A stretch of 64,000 bases of DNA from Ceratodon purpureus (GCA_014871385.1 CM026426.1:107241789-107305788); one strand, 5' to 3'; positions 34,105 through 46,457 are shown, counted from the stretch's first letter. The notes: generated by a model from the letters alone, not told the origin. Made by a program: numbers and translations.

Positions 34105-34203
34105 CGCAACCTCAAACCCTAGTGTCTTAGCATGGTTGTCTCCTCGACGGATTCTGGCCTGGAACCATCGAGTGAGACATCCATGCTCATCTGTATAATA
34201 GAT

Positions 34204-35340
34204 ACTCAGGAGCAGTTTAGACAACTGACTTTGGCCCAGCTTTGAACTTACAGGGTAGTATCCCAATGATCTCTAATGGACCAGATGACAAAAAAAATTG
34301 GACATTTTGGATTACGAAAAATTCAAGGAGCCACTTCTTCTTTATTAATTCTAATTTTAAATATAAATCATTGTGTTGGATATTAAATTAAACTGAATTG
34401 TTGTGAAATAATAACCATGATTCAATCCAAGATGTTTTGAAGATTTGGCAAGAATTAAGACATAAGGGGGTTTAGTATTGTACTTTTTTTGGCTTTACTA
34501 ATTTAGAATCAATATTTGAAAACTGCAAGGCCATCTTTAGACTTGTAAATGTGTTTCCAAAATTCATGTTATGATAAGACAAAGTTGTTAAAATGATGGT
34601 AAACAACTTTGTAGTTGAAAGAGGTTTTATTGGAAAATATTCACAGATAGAATTTTAATTTTAATTTTAAAGTGTGGCTCAATAAGCCAAATTTTAAGAA
34701 TCAAATTTTGATGATGAAGCATTATGATCTTCAAATCTGAAGTCCAAATTCAATTTAGATTGTCTACTGTAAGTCAACTAGAAATTAGCATGGTTGAAAA
34801 TCTATACATGTTATATCCATTTATCGTTATAAGGTAACTAGTTGGACGGTGCACCTCCAAACAAGTATTTATTATCTTTGAAAAATCAAGGATTAGGTTT
34901 GATTCTTAATTATTTATTAAAAATAACCTCAATCAGCTTAAAATAGATAAATATCATTAAAGAGGCTTATTTTATTTCCGAATTTCTATTTTTTGATTTT
35001 TTTAGTTTTCTTATTATAAATTTATATAGGGATAAACCATAAGGTGGCAGGTCGTGTTGCGGCAGATCTCTTTGTCGCAACATAATAAGGTCTACGTAGG
35101 ATCAACCTATGATTGGCTCTATAGATAGGGTAATTTTATTGTCTAATGCCAACATGTACATCTATTATTGCACAAAAATCCAACATGTCATGTGCCACAA
35201 GTGGCCAAAATCTATTCAATAAGGTTATTATAATTCTTAAAGATAAGCAAAAAGTAAAATATTTTACGCTTACCATAGTCCAACTTTCATAATATGCCCC
35301 TTTATTTTCATCATCCGCCTCTATATTGTACTATTTTATC
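34204..35340. other. AT-rich DNA, no gene recognised
   Basis: Low-GC sequence with no coding signal. A small inverted repeat, GTTGCGGCAGATC...TTGTCGCAAC, lies at 35055-35085, and related sequence recurs near 36280 and 36735. Confidence 0.45.
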
Positions 35341-36020
35341 TTTATTCCCAGATGTCCGGCCCCTATTTCCAATCATTTGGAATTTGTTTGCCCCCCCCCC
35401 CCCCCCCCCCAATTCCTTACCATCTACTGACCTCCCCATATTCCCCGTCGTCCGCCCACCCCAATCTTATCCCTTCACCTTTCATAGGCTTTATCTGCCT
35501 CAATTTTCATATGTTTCTGGCGTACAAGGATATTTTTGGCATCTTCATTTGATGCAAATGTCAAATATGTCTTTACAATCAATATTTTTGAATTAAAATT
35601 GAGGCTACTAGAGCCTTTGAAAGTTGTTGTTCAACCCTTGGTTCTCTACCACCCGCCTTCTATTTTCAATTCTCTGCCCCTTGTTCCCACCCATTGAAAA
35701 TGTATTCTCTATCATCCAGCCCTCAAAACCCATCGTCTATCCTCGTGTTCCCAACATCCTGTCCAATTTAAACCCTTCACCTTTCAAGGGTTGTATCTGC
35801 CTCAATTTTTAGCCGATTGTACCGTTTGAGGACATTTTTGGCATTTGTATTTTATAAGCATGTCAAAAAGGTTTTCACAATCAATATTTGGATTTAAAAT
35901 GAGGCTGATAGAGCCTTTGAAAGTTGTTGTCCGCCCCCCATGTTCCATATTGTTCGCCCCGTGTTCTCTACTATCTACCCCTACTCCATGTCGTCTGCTC
36001 CACGTGTCCTATCATTTGCT
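35341..36020. repeat. ~300-bp tandem duplication with pyrimidine-rich part
   Basis: The block CTTCACCTTTCA...ATCTGCCTCAATTTT...GAGCCTTTGAAAGTTGTTGT occurs at about 35474-35633 and again at 35775-35930, with ~80% identity by eye. The C-rich spacer (GTTCTCTACCATCCGCCCC-like) is repeated in a third partial unit to about 36020. A 20-base C run lies at 35391-35410. Confidence 0.65.
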
Positions 36021-36298
36021 TCTCGTTCCCGGAGGGAACGAGCACTTGACGGCAAGAAACCATTGGATTGACGATGGAAACAAATGTAGACATAATCGGT
36101 GGACAAGGCTTAGTGAATTTTCCTTTACATTGACTCTAATTTGCTCACATGTCATGACACGTGGACGTTTTCCATCCTACATGTCCAAATTGGAGTAATG
36201 TTATTACTTATTAAACCTGGTTATTGTTGAGCCCATCATTAGAAAAGTAAGATCTGTCATAATGTTGTGAGAAATAGCTGTCGTAACATCAAGCATTA

Positions 36299-36716
36299 GG
36301 GGAAGTTTGGGGTCTCCTAAGGGCCTTTTCTATGAAATCTGTGCCTGAATTTTTGCCATGCCCGTGCACTTTACATGCTGGCACCAATGGTGCCAGCAGG
36401 TCGCCAAATGCTGCCAGCAGTGCCAGTAGTTGGCATTTGGGGGGTCCAGCCAATCGCTTCCCTTCTCCACCCCACCCCACCCACCCCCCCATTGGACAAT
36501 AGAAGCAGTAATGACACTGTCACCGAGCGTGTGCCCAATGCTGTCACCCCATTGGACAGTACCGGATCCTGTTGTCAGCGGGGCGAATTTTGTTGTCAGC
36601 GGGCGAGATATCCACCACTCAGATTTCGCACAGAAGTGTCAGCGGGCAGGAAGCTCACCTAATCCGGGCTGTCTTACAAGGCCCTTAAGAGACCCCATTT
36701 TTCCCCTAATGACTTT
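36299..36716. mobile_element. MITE with GGGGAA ends, TA target
   Basis: GGGGAAGTTTGGGGTCTCCTAAGGGCCTT at the left end is inverted at the right with about 5 mismatches over 29 bp. TA flanks both ends, and the inverted symmetry may extend further as CATTA/TAATG. The interior has a perfect 10-bp stem with 3-nt loop (TGCTGGCACC-AAT-GGTGCCAGCA, 36376-36398). It has no coding capacity. Confidence 0.7.
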
Positions 36717-36959
36717 ATGATGGAAATTGTCTCGTCACGACACAATAAACAAGAGAGAGAAACTACGGTCTCCGAAGGAGACGGAAGTGAATTAAGTGTC
36801 TGTTTGATCCACCTCCAATCCAATGCCCACAGGACAAAGGTATGGAAGTAAAGATCTACTCCCCCCTTTTGAGAGTAGACACTTTAGTCACAAAGTAACT
36901 AGTGACCAGTAACAAGTAACAGTAGTGATTATCTTCTCAAGATTCATTTGATTGTGATT

Positions 36960-37200
36960 TTGGACACCAAGCCACGAGCTCATTGTTGGTTGGAGGTGAG
37001 CGTTTGACTCATTTATCTGGTCCGGGTTCGAACCCTGATGGACTCGTTTGAGTAGATGTGGGAGATGAAATGGCTTGGTACTGCTGAGTGAGCGATCGCA
37101 GGCAGTAAATGAGTTATGCCAACCAACAGCCCCCTTTGCGAGAAGTGACAAGAGACTAGACACCCGTATGCTAACAATTTAAATAAAGTAGCTCTAGCTA
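36960..37200 (+). mobile_element. Possible tRNA-derived SINE
   Basis: GAGCTCATTGTTGG (near 36976) resembles a polymerase III A box, and GGGTTCGAACCC (near 37024) is a strong B box, about 45 bp apart as in tRNA genes. The tRNA fold itself is not maintained. The 3' border and target duplication are not clear. It ends near the LINE 3' region. Confidence 0.4.
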
Positions 37201-37244
37201 CTAAAAACATTTATTTGTATTTTTATTATAATTTTGGGTTTTGA

Positions 37245-37957
37245 CTATGGAGGATCTAATGTTTTGAGTAGTGCTTGGTGATTTTCTATTCTTCTTTTAT
37301 GGAGAAGAATAGACATGGCGTATTGTATGGCAATATTGTTCATGTTTTTAAAGGTGTTTTTGATGGTAGGCAAAGGTATTTTGAAATTGTCTACAAGTAG
37401 TTTAATTGATAGAATGTGTGTGGTAGCTCTGGCGCCTGCTGTGATGACAATGAGGGGATCGACTTTCCATCCTTTAGCGGTAATACTGGCAATTAATGGA
37501 TTATATTTGTTGGTTTCAGCTTCAAGTGTTTCTGGTGAGAATCTGTCATTGCAGTATGTGAATTCAATGAATTGTATGGTAAGATTGGGGTCTATTTCTG
37601 TAGGAGGATCGCTTTGGTATGGTAAACCTTTAACGCAGAGAATGTCTGGTCTAAATCTAGAGTTACAATGACATCTTTGTGTGCCACATGTGCATGGAAG
37701 TAGCCAATTGGGAAGGTTATTTTCTGAGGGTTTATCATTGAAGGTGCCCACAGTCACTAGAATAAAACAACGAGATTTTTTGGATGAGACTAGTAGTTTT
37801 CCAATATCATGTACTGCTTTGTTGTGTCTTTTGACTCAGAGGCAGTGTATATGTTTTTGTTGGCACGTGAGTAATACATGTAATCATGTACCCGGTTCAC
37901 GTGAGTTGCAAATGGTATATGTGATAGATGGAAATCTTTATCTTCTGAAAAACATTT
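37245..37957 (-). pseudogene. LINE C-terminal zinc-finger and RLE-like endonuclease domain
   Basis: The open part runs 37757-37245 (170 aa). Upstream, past stops, are CNSREPGT, HVLLTCQQKHIH and RHNKAVHDI, which match the CCHC finger and RHN motif that precede restriction-like endonucleases in R2-type elements. In the open part, CTCGTQRCHC is followed by RPDI (Pro37-Asp38), FIEFTY (Glu65-x-Thr67) and NKY (Lys84), consistent with a PD-(D/E)XK nuclease. The spacing from PD to the acidic residue is longer than in R2, so nuclease activity is inference. The target duplication of element B (ATTTG, 37954-37958) is at the right edge. Confidence 0.65.
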
Positions 37958-37958
37958 G

Positions 37959-38650
37959 TGTTACATTGAGATCTAGGATGGACGTGTGAGCTTAGAAAAC
38001 AGGGCAGGCCAGGGAAGTAAGGGTCCCAGTAGGGCTGGGTAATCGTGGTGAGAGAAGCAAGTAAGGAAACAATTACTTATCAAGTAGGAATAGTAAGTCA
38101 AAGAATACAGCGAGAATGAGATACCAAGGGGAACCTTGTAATATCGAGCCCATCCCAGAGTGGCCAGGCTAAAAGAGGGATTAATGGAGTAAGGGGGGGG
38201 GGGGTTTCAGCCTAAGCAATACAACTATAAACAGTTAAGAAGGAATCAGAGAGTAGGAGGAAGGTTTAGAAGACATACATAGTTAGGTAGAGCTGAGAAC
38301 CGGGCATAACTCACAAAATCATCACAGAGTATTACAAAGAAGTCTCTTTACTTAGTAGTAGATGAAGTGTCGCAACAGCCCTCATGGAATACCATGGAAC
38401 CCAAGGCCGAGGTCAAGAGTGTACAAAACCAGAGTCTACGCTCTAAGACTAGACCAAGACTCGTACAAAACTATGGAGTGTACTTTCACTACGGTTCTAT
38501 GGCTTTATACTATTCGGTATTTCCTAGGCGCCTCGGTAGTAACTGCTAGTGTCACCGCTAGGACTGAAGTCTCCCATCTTCTAAGTTTCCTTGGCAGCTT
38601 CCAAGTCTTCCTTGTCTCCTGCATCCTCTGGCCTTCCTGGGCGGGTAACA
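37959..38650 (-). repeat. 3' LTR of retrotransposon B
   Basis: 692 bp; on the minus strand it begins TGTTACCCGCC and ends GTAACA. It contains a 12-base G run (plus strand, 38193-38204), also present in the other LTR. Confidence 0.95.
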
Positions 38651-38695
38651 TTTTGCCGTCGTTTGAAGCTTGCAATCCGTCCTGAGATTGCTCGG

Positions 38696-40855
38696 TCATC
38701 CACGGAAGCGTCGGTAGGCGGGGCGTCGGTTTGGGCGTGTTTCCTCCCTGGGTACCTGTCCTTGGCGGCGAGGGGGAGCTTGGTTGTGGTACAACGCGGC
38801 TATGGCTGCAGCAACACCTCGGTGAAGTAAGTTGTGCTTCGACGTAGACGTTACTGCGTGCTGGTAGACATCATGGACTGTTTTTCTCAATAGTCTGTTA
38901 CAAGCAAGGCATTGTACATTCTCTGACTCGGGATTCCCGTAGATCAAGACGAGATCAGGTTGGGCAGCAAAGTGTTTCTTGACCTCACACAAAGCAGTCT
39001 CTAATTCTTCTTGTGCCTCACTATCATCACTGGCCTCGACCTCTAAACTGAACTCTTCCTCAATCCGTTTTAGTGCATCTTTATGGTTTTTAATGGGTTT
39101 AGAACGGATGTGTACCGTGGGCCGAGGCGAGCTTGGAGGAGCTGGGGCAGGGATCGGTAGTCGTGGCGAGGGCTGTGGAGTGATCTCGGTGTTTGTTAAC
39201 AACTCCAGTATATCCACTCGCTCAGCAGGGTTGGTGGGGTCGAGGGGTACAAGGGTTCGAAGGTTTCCCTCTGGAAGCTGAACCACCGGATGAGGAGGCC
39301 GAGTCTGCACGGGTTCTTGGACTGCTGGCATGGTCTCGCGTGGTGGAGAGTTGAACATCTCCAAGTCCATGGACTCCCAGTCGTGCTCAGAATTGTCAAG
39401 GTCCAGATTTGCCAGTGCATGATCGATGCACTGGTTGAGGAACTCTTGTGATGGCTCCTGGGTAGTTGGCGGTGTTTCTTGGAGAAGCTGATAGGCGTGG
39501 ATTGCCATGAGGCGGGCAGCATCGTGAATCCATGTGCTTTTGTTGGCTTCAAAAGTCTCCTTCTCCTGCTCCATCGCCAGACGCTCTTGGTGAATGCGGG
39601 TGAGTTCCTCGATGGTTGAGAGAGCCTGAGCTGAGGTGCCAATCTTCCAAGTCATAGCCTCGTGAGCCTCGTTAAGTTCCTTGTAGCGTGGTCTGAATTC
39701 CTCAATCTGATGCTCCAACTTCTTTGCGCATTCTAGGGCCCCTGTTTTCTCCTTGGTCACCATGTCCACGTGCTCTTAAGTTGTTGCAAGCTCCAAATCG
39801 TGATTAACAACTCTGTTTCTCAAATTAGCAAGTGTCTAATTTGCTTCTTCGAGTTGCTGTTGCAGTTCCTTCCTTGCTGCTTCGAGGGGAGCTTGCTCCT
39901 TGGCTTGGGCAGCTTGGACAGCGAGGTTCAGTTGGCGTTGGTGACGTTCTCCCATGGTCTCCAAGTCCTGCTCTGTGCTGCTGAGGTAAGTCACCATGGC
40001 TTCCATGCAGGCAGCCATGGCTCTGGCGTGGGTGAGAAATTGAGCAGTCCGAGGGCCCTCCGTGGAAACGCTTGCGTCTTTTGGTAGCGCAGCTAGCTCA
40101 GTCGTACGCTCGCGCTTGCTGGGGCCCGGGGCTGAGGGATCCTGCCTCTGCTTCGCTGCAAGCTCCTTCTGAACATCGAGAAATGTCCCCATAAGTGGTG
40201 GCTGGTTATAGCGGCGTGTGAAGGCGAGGAAATGCGCAATGTAGGCCGTCAAGAACGGGCCGATGGTGCTGGAGTAGGTCAAGCTGCGGCGGTGTCCTCG
40301 AAGTTGAATCCTGAAATTCTCATCAACCAAGAGCCTCCAATTGACCTTTTCCCCTTGATTGGCCATCAGTAGAAGACACAACTTCTCGGGTGTAATACCA
40401 TTACAATTGTTTTGAAAGAAAACTTGACTGAGAACGCCCCGCATCCGAGAGAACCAAGGATCCTGCATGACTTCACCCAAGGCAAACACATCGTACCTGC
40501 CGTTTTCCTTGGGCTGCTCGTCCTTGACATGGGAGGCGAGGTCTGGTTTTGGGAAAGTGCACGCCGCGCTCCACTCGGTAGCTCCAGTTCCATCCGAACT
40601 GAAAAACTTGTGTAAGTATTGGCTAGAGTACTAGATCAGCACGCCTTCCACGACTCTTGAAGGGTAAGGATCATCCTCCCGCTGCTCCCTCAACGATGTT
40701 AAAAAAGCCTGGCAGTGTGCAATGTTGACCTTCCCCTCTACCATGGTCCAGTACCGATGGAGCCCAGTCTTGGTGTTCCAGATGAGGTCGGGGCTACGCT
40801 TCCATTCTAAAATCTGCCGGGGTACGAAGATGGGGGGTTGCTTCTTGGGTGCCAT
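38696..40855 (-). pseudogene. Additional 3' ORF of retrotransposon B, coiled coil plus C2H2-like finger
   Basis: Starts at the ATG near 40855 (MAPKKQPPIFVPRQILEWKR) and runs to 38696 (~700 codons) with a few stops and shifts, the longest open pieces being 40489-39836 and 39769-38696. It shares with element A the blocks RYDVFALG, FFQNNCN, LLVDENFRIQLRGHRR and IGPFLTAYI. A central Gln/Glu/Ala-rich coiled coil follows, then EHDWESMD, an acidic DDSEAQEELE and the terminal CX2C-X13-H-X7-H motif (CLACNR...). It ends in an Arg/Pro-rich tail. It lies between integrase and the polypurine tract. A nucleic-acid-binding structural role is a guess; the family is not one I recognise. Confidence 0.82.
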
Positions 40856-41559
40856 GTTGACTAACGCTACTACTGTCGGGTGCAGGAGAAGGTGGAGAAG
40901 GATTGACAACCAGCGAGCTAGAAGACGAGGAGTAGCAGATGGTGGGAAGGCGAAACAGCGCTGGAGTGCACTCCAGGGTGAGGAATTCTGAGAGACTGGG
41001 TGGCAGAGCAGCAAGGTATCACAATGTGGGAGAAATGAGCTTGTTGGTGGAAGAGAGAAGGAGGGACCCCAAGGATTTGGGGGCTGAGATGGGATTTGGG
41101 GAGGGAGACTGTGACAGCCCAAGGCTGGTTTGATGGGTTGAGGGGGATCATGGTGGGCTAGCGCAGATGGTGGCGGCCTAGGCGTGATGATTCGGGGCTG
41201 CTTGGGCACTTGGAATGTCTTGTCTGACTGGGATGTAGGTGTGTTCAGCTGAACATGGATGTAACTGACGTGTAGTTTTGTGGTTGGTTGGTCCAGAGTA
41301 GCGGTTGGCAAGGGATCCATGGTGTCCAAGCCTTGGGTGTTATCTTGGACCTCGGTTGCCAAAGAATTGTGGATGTCCCTGAGGGACACGGGAGGAACTG
41401 GGACGGTGGCTGAGCCAAAATAATGTTTTAGTTTCCCAGCATTTACCATTGTGGCGTATTTGTCATAATTATCATTATTAATTAATAACACGGTATTATT
41501 TGGGAGTACTAATTGGATTCTATAAGGGCCATACCAGATAGATTCAAACTTGGATTTTC

Positions 41560-44495
41560 GTATTTTAGGATCCCTTAGGCACCAGAGTACTTGGTCGCCT
41601 TTTTGGAATATCCAAGGAGGTTATGTTGCTTGGAAATATTTGGCACTGAGGGCCTGTTTTGCTATAATGTTTTGAATGGCTTGTGCTTGGATTTCTTCCA
41701 AGTTGTGTATGTCTTGTATGCGTGCAGCCAAAACTTTATGAGGAGTGTAATCCCGGGGCTGTAGAGAGGTGAACGTTGGGGCAATGTATTCCGTAGGTAG
41801 CAGGGGTTGGGTACCATAAACCATTTCAAAAGGACTAACCTATGTGGACGTCTTGGTAGCTACTCGATATGCCTAAAGAGCCGCGGGTAAGCAGTCATCC
41901 CAGTCCCCTTGGTTGGCATGGACAAATCTGCGTAGCATGTTGATGATAGTTTTGTTGGTGGACTCGGCCTGACCATTTCCTTGGGGGTAATACACTGTAC
42001 TAGTCCTGTGTTTTATGATGTGGTTATTGAGTAGGTCCTCAATTACTAAATTTACGAAATGCGTGCCTTGATCCGAGACAATCTCTAAGGGACATCCAAA
42101 TCTAGTAATGATGTTTTCATAAATAAAAAAGGCTGTGACAATGGCGGTATTATTGCGTAGAGGTTTTGCCTCAACCCATTTCGTGGTATAATTTGTGGCT
42201 GCCAGGATATACTTGTAGCCTTGTTTGGTGGTAGGGCGTATAGGGCCAACAAAATCCAAGCCCCATTGCTGAAATGGAACAAGAGGTGCAATGGATTTCA
42301 GGGGTACCTTGCCTTGGTATTGGAAATTGGTGGTGGAAATTTGGCAAGGATGGCAGTGTTTCACATAGGAATACACGTCTTTATGAAGTGTAGGCCACGA
42401 GTACTTGGCTAATAAGATCTTCTTTATGGTAGTCTCGGGTCCTTGGTGACCCCCTGCAGGCCCATGATGTAAGTGGTGGATGATTTCTTGTTGTTGGGAT
42501 GTAGGCACACACAGACGTACTTCCTGGTCAGGCCCTTTTGTGTATAGTTGGCCTTGGATAACTGTATAGGGAAGCGTGGTTCTAACGAAGCTAATCCGCT
42601 TTGTCCCTGTATACCCTGCAGGGACAGTGCTTGTCGTTGGATAAAGGCTGATATTGGATCTCCAATCCTCGGGGGAGTCGGGGGTGAGGCTAGCTGCTTG
42701 GAGGTAAGGTTCATTAAATGAATCATCAATGCCTTCCTTGGTTACCTTGGAGTCCCTGGATAGCTAGTCAGCCATGATATGCCTGGTACATAAACTACCT
42801 CGAAATCGTATTCTAAGAGGATCATGATCCATCTAGCTACATGCCCTGTTACCAAGGGTTGGTTTACCAAGTAGGACAGGCTATGATGATCTACCATAAA
42901 TCTGAACTTGTTGCCTAGAAGGTAATGTCTGAACTTTTTTACAGCATAAATCATAGCCAAGGCTTCCCTTTCTGTAGTAGAGTAATTTCGTTCTGCTTGA
43001 TTGAGCAGTCTACTAGCATAAGCCACAGGTTGATCATTTTTTCCATTGATATTTTGTGCTAACATGACCCCTACTGCGATGTTAGAAGCGTCAATGTGCA
43101 CATGAAAAGGTACGGACCAATCTGGGGCGATCAGTATGGGGGCATTAGAATATGCCAACTTAATTTTTTCCAAGGCATCCTGGGCGGCCGGGGTCCAGTC
43201 CCTGGGATATGTGTACTTGGCATGATTCAAGGCCGTGATGTGGGCTAATTTCTCTATATAAATTTCTCTATATTGAATTGGGAAAGGCCTAAAAGCCTTT
43301 CTACGCCTTTTTGATCCTTGGGTGGAGTCATTTCTAAGATATCCTTGATTTTTGCAGGATCGGGGAGTTTTCCATACTTGCAAACTATGTATCCCAAGAT
43401 AACACCAGCAAAAAACAAGAACATGCATTTATCGGCATTGAGCCTCACCCCATCTGCTCGGCAGGTATGGAATATCTGCCTGAGGTGTGAAACATGATCC
43501 TTCATTTGACCATAAACCGTCCCATCATCCAAATAGATTCTAAAGAATATTTTTAAGTATGGACGAAAAATTAGCTCCATGACACGCTGGAATGTCATGG
43601 GTGCATTTTTCGCGCCAAAAGGCATACGCTCAAATTGGTAGGGTCCCCACTCCGTGGAAAACGCGGTTTTACCTTTGTCATGTTCTGCCATGGCTACTTG
43701 GTAGTATCCTGAGAAACAGTCGAGGAAAGAGTACATTTCATGGCCTGCTACTTCATTGATGATCTCCTCCATATATGGTAAGGGGTAATGATCTTTCCTG
43801 GTCGTGGCATTTAGTTTTCTGAAATCTACACAGATACGTAATGTTCCATTTTTCTTGGGTATGATAACCATCGGGGACAACCAGGGGGCCGAGTCTACCT
43901 GGGAGATGAAATTGGCTTTGAGGAGTTTGTCTAACTCAGCCTTTACCCGTACTGCATAATTTGGGTTCATACGGTAACGGCGTTGCACTGGTATGGCGTC
44001 GAGGATTAAATCAATGGTGTGTTTAGCCAAAGTTCGTGGGATCCCCTTGAGATCTTCATGTCCCCAAGCGAAGATATCATGGTATTCATGGAACAACTTG
44101 ATAGTGTCCCGTTTGATCTGGCTTGGAGCATGTGCATTCATTTTGAGAAATCTGGGATTTTCCGTGGTTCCCAAGTTAATCAGCTCAACTTTGTCCTTGG
44201 CTCCATGGGTCCACCCTGTAACCACCTTGGCTTGTAAGGCTTTCTTGGCTAGTGTAGCATCAATAGTGATAGTTTCCTGTGTTTCTTGGGAGAAATGGGC
44301 CGGTATGTCTAATTTTTCTTGCTCGGTAACTAGACTGGCCAAATGTATTTCTGCCAGGGCTACCAGGTCTGGGTTGGCGTGGAATATCAAGGCTTCGTGA
44401 TCATGGGATAAGCCCTGGACCCAGCTTGTTCCTGCCTTGTGGCGGATCTGATCGGCCTTATCCCTGGTCATGCATCCCTCTACAGGAATGACCAT
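41560..44495 (-). pseudogene. Pol of retrotransposon B
   Basis: A 413-codon open frame (44495-43254) contains the reverse transcriptase, with WLSPMVIIPKKNG, FSGYYQVAMAEHDKGKTAF and the intact active site YLDD at residues 321-324. A frameshift near 43255 leads to RNase H (43428-42742: FHVHIDASN, YASRLLNQAERNYSTTEREA). The integrase frame (42508-41873) has the His-His/Cys-Cys finger ([16 protein letters not shown]) and the core residues in [15 protein letters not shown] and NGQAEST. A C-terminal piece lies at 41824-41560. Stops and shifts between pieces make it non-functional as it stands. Confidence 0.92.
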
Positions 44496-44551
44496 GGTTT
44501 TACCATGTCTATGGATGCGAATCTAGTTCCGGGACCAATCGTGGATGGCAT

Positions 44552-46402
44552 TCATATCCCGTAGCCATGGTCTTCCAAGGATAACAGGGAAGTTGCTACT
44601 ATCATGTTTATAATGACAAATGTAGCAGGTGTGGAGACTCCGTGGGTAGTAATGGCTACCGTGGACAATATCCCTAGTGAGGTTACTGGGGCATCGTTGG
44701 CCATCCTTAGAATAAACTGGGCTGTTTTAGGGGGGGGTAATCCTAACTGTCGTCGCAGATGGTTGCTCATGACATTTACCCCGGATCCCCCATCTACTAA
44801 AACATTGGTTAGTTCATGGTTTCCTAGTTGTAGGTGTATGACGGTTGAATCAGGATCGAGCGTGGTGGCATTGACTTCCACCACAACTGGATCAATTGGT
44901 GTGGTGGGCAAGGTAGCTTGTTGTAAATATTTTTGGAGTTCTGGGCTAAGTTGGATAAGTTCTGATAAAGTAATTGTTACATTAGTGTCATCCAGTATTG
45001 CTTGCATGCCTGGGTCCTTGGTTGATTGTTCTAGTCCCCTTTGTAGATCGGTTCTAATTTCATGCAATCGGTCCCAGTGGCCTTTAGGGAATGCTTTTCT
45101 ATGTTCCACCACGTGATCTACCAAGGGAGCCTTGGAGCGGGTACTGACCACAGCAGTATTGATTGTGGACACATTTGTTTCCGCACCGTGGACCTAGGTG
45201 AGAGTCACGCCCCCCCCTCCTAGGCTGACTGTTATTCCTTGGGCCAGGTGAAGGTGAGGTTCCTTGGTTGGTTGTGGGAGGCCGGTATTGGGCCCAATGT
45301 TGCCTAACCAAGGGGCATTGACTCCTGTGATGCTCGAGCGAGCCACATTCCCAACAGGCAACTCCACGCCCTGGTTGGAAGGGGTCCACGTTCACCTCGT
45401 CTGGGTACATGGCGACCGTGGTGGCTCTTGGACGACGATTTTCATCTGCCCTGGAATTCCCAGGGGCAAACCAACAACGTCCGGGATGTATTTTGCCACA
45501 GGTATGGCATCGTTGGGCGGTAGGTTTAGATTCCGCTTGGTAGGCAGGGAGAGGTAGCAAGGGGGCTTGGTTTTTATTTAGAACTTCTAGTTCTCTGCTA
45601 ATGTCATTGGCAGCTGTCAGAATGTCATTGAGTGTTTTTACTCCACGGATGACAATCCCTTGTTGTATCCAAGGTAATAATCCTTTCTTGAACCATTCAC
45701 ATAAATAGTCCTCTTCAGGGCGCTGGTTTAATTTATCTGCCAGTTGTTTAAACCTATCGTAGAATTTATCTACAGGTTCATTGCGGTCCTGTGTTATGGT
45801 TCCTGGGGCCCTTAGTATTTCCGAGCTTGTTTTGAGCTTTCGGAACTTCTGTAAAAAGCTTTGCTCCATGTCATTCCAGGTTGCATGGGCGTGGTCGGTT
45901 TCAAAGTCAATGTACCAATTTATGTGATTTCCTTGGAGTGTCGTACCAAATATATTCTGCAAGTCCGTAGTATTGGATACTTCGTTGGTGCGGGCAATAA
46001 CTTTAAAACGCCAGATATGCCAATCTGGGTCCCCTCATTCATCGAATACCAAGTAAGGAATTTTTGGGAGCTTGGCATGTCTGTCAGTGTCACCTCCGCT
46101 GAGAGAAGTAGAAGTGGTGCGATTTTCTTGGGGAAGCGTAGGTGATCCGCTAGCATCCAAGGGGTTCTCAGAAGTTTGGGGGGGTAGGTTATTTGCCCCT
46201 TGACTCCTGTTGTCTTGGAGGTTTTGGTATTGAATGCTAAGCATTTCTAACTTGGCATTCGTGGCATCATTTTTAGTAGTCAGGTCCGTCATTTGTTGTT
46301 TCATCCATTGTAGGAAGTCTTTCGTGGCATCAGGGTCCTCTTGTTGTGCAGTTTCTTTTCCATCAATGTTTCTATCAGCGGCAACTTTTCATGGCGGCAT
46401 GG
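44552..46402 (-). pseudogene. Gag-protease of retrotransposon B
   Basis: The start is ATG near 46402 (MPP then TGA in place of the Arg codon seen in element A). An N-terminal coiled segment (KQQMTDL) is followed by a Gag domain (45962-45500; NHINWYIDF, VDKFYDRF), a first knuckle CHTCGKIHPGRC and a second CWECGSLEHHRSQC (CX2CX4HX4C). A protease frame lies at 45172-44552 with VLVDGGSGVNVMSN. Frameshifts occur near 45150, and stops near 46030 and 46395. Confidence 0.9.
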
Positions 46403-46457
46403 TTTTATCCTAGGAATTTTTTCCAAGTGTTTCCAACAAATCAACACTCCATCCCCA

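Larger units (their letters stand above)
31544..34202 (-). mobile_element. Helitron-like element H3 carrying an SSRP1-like exon
   Basis: The minus-strand 5' end is TCTATTATACAGATGAGC at 34202, preceded by A. The 3' end GGCACGGGTCCCACTAG at 31544 is followed by T. The 5' subterminal hairpin is present (34137-34183), here extended by AGCATGG...CCATGCT. A second, decayed copy of the 3' end lies at 31624-31655. So either H3 ended there originally and an 80-bp element (31544-31623, starting TCTACTAC) inserted behind it, or transposition read through to a new terminator. Non-autonomous, no RepHel gene. Confidence 0.72.

Noticed and set aside
35391-35410. 20-base C run as a functional i-motif
   Set aside because: A homopolymer in repeat DNA with no gene nearby; length is also prone to sequencing error.
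38362-38685. 107-codon ORF in the LTR
   Set aside because: Present in both LTR copies of element B with a length difference, as expected for non-coding LTR sequence.
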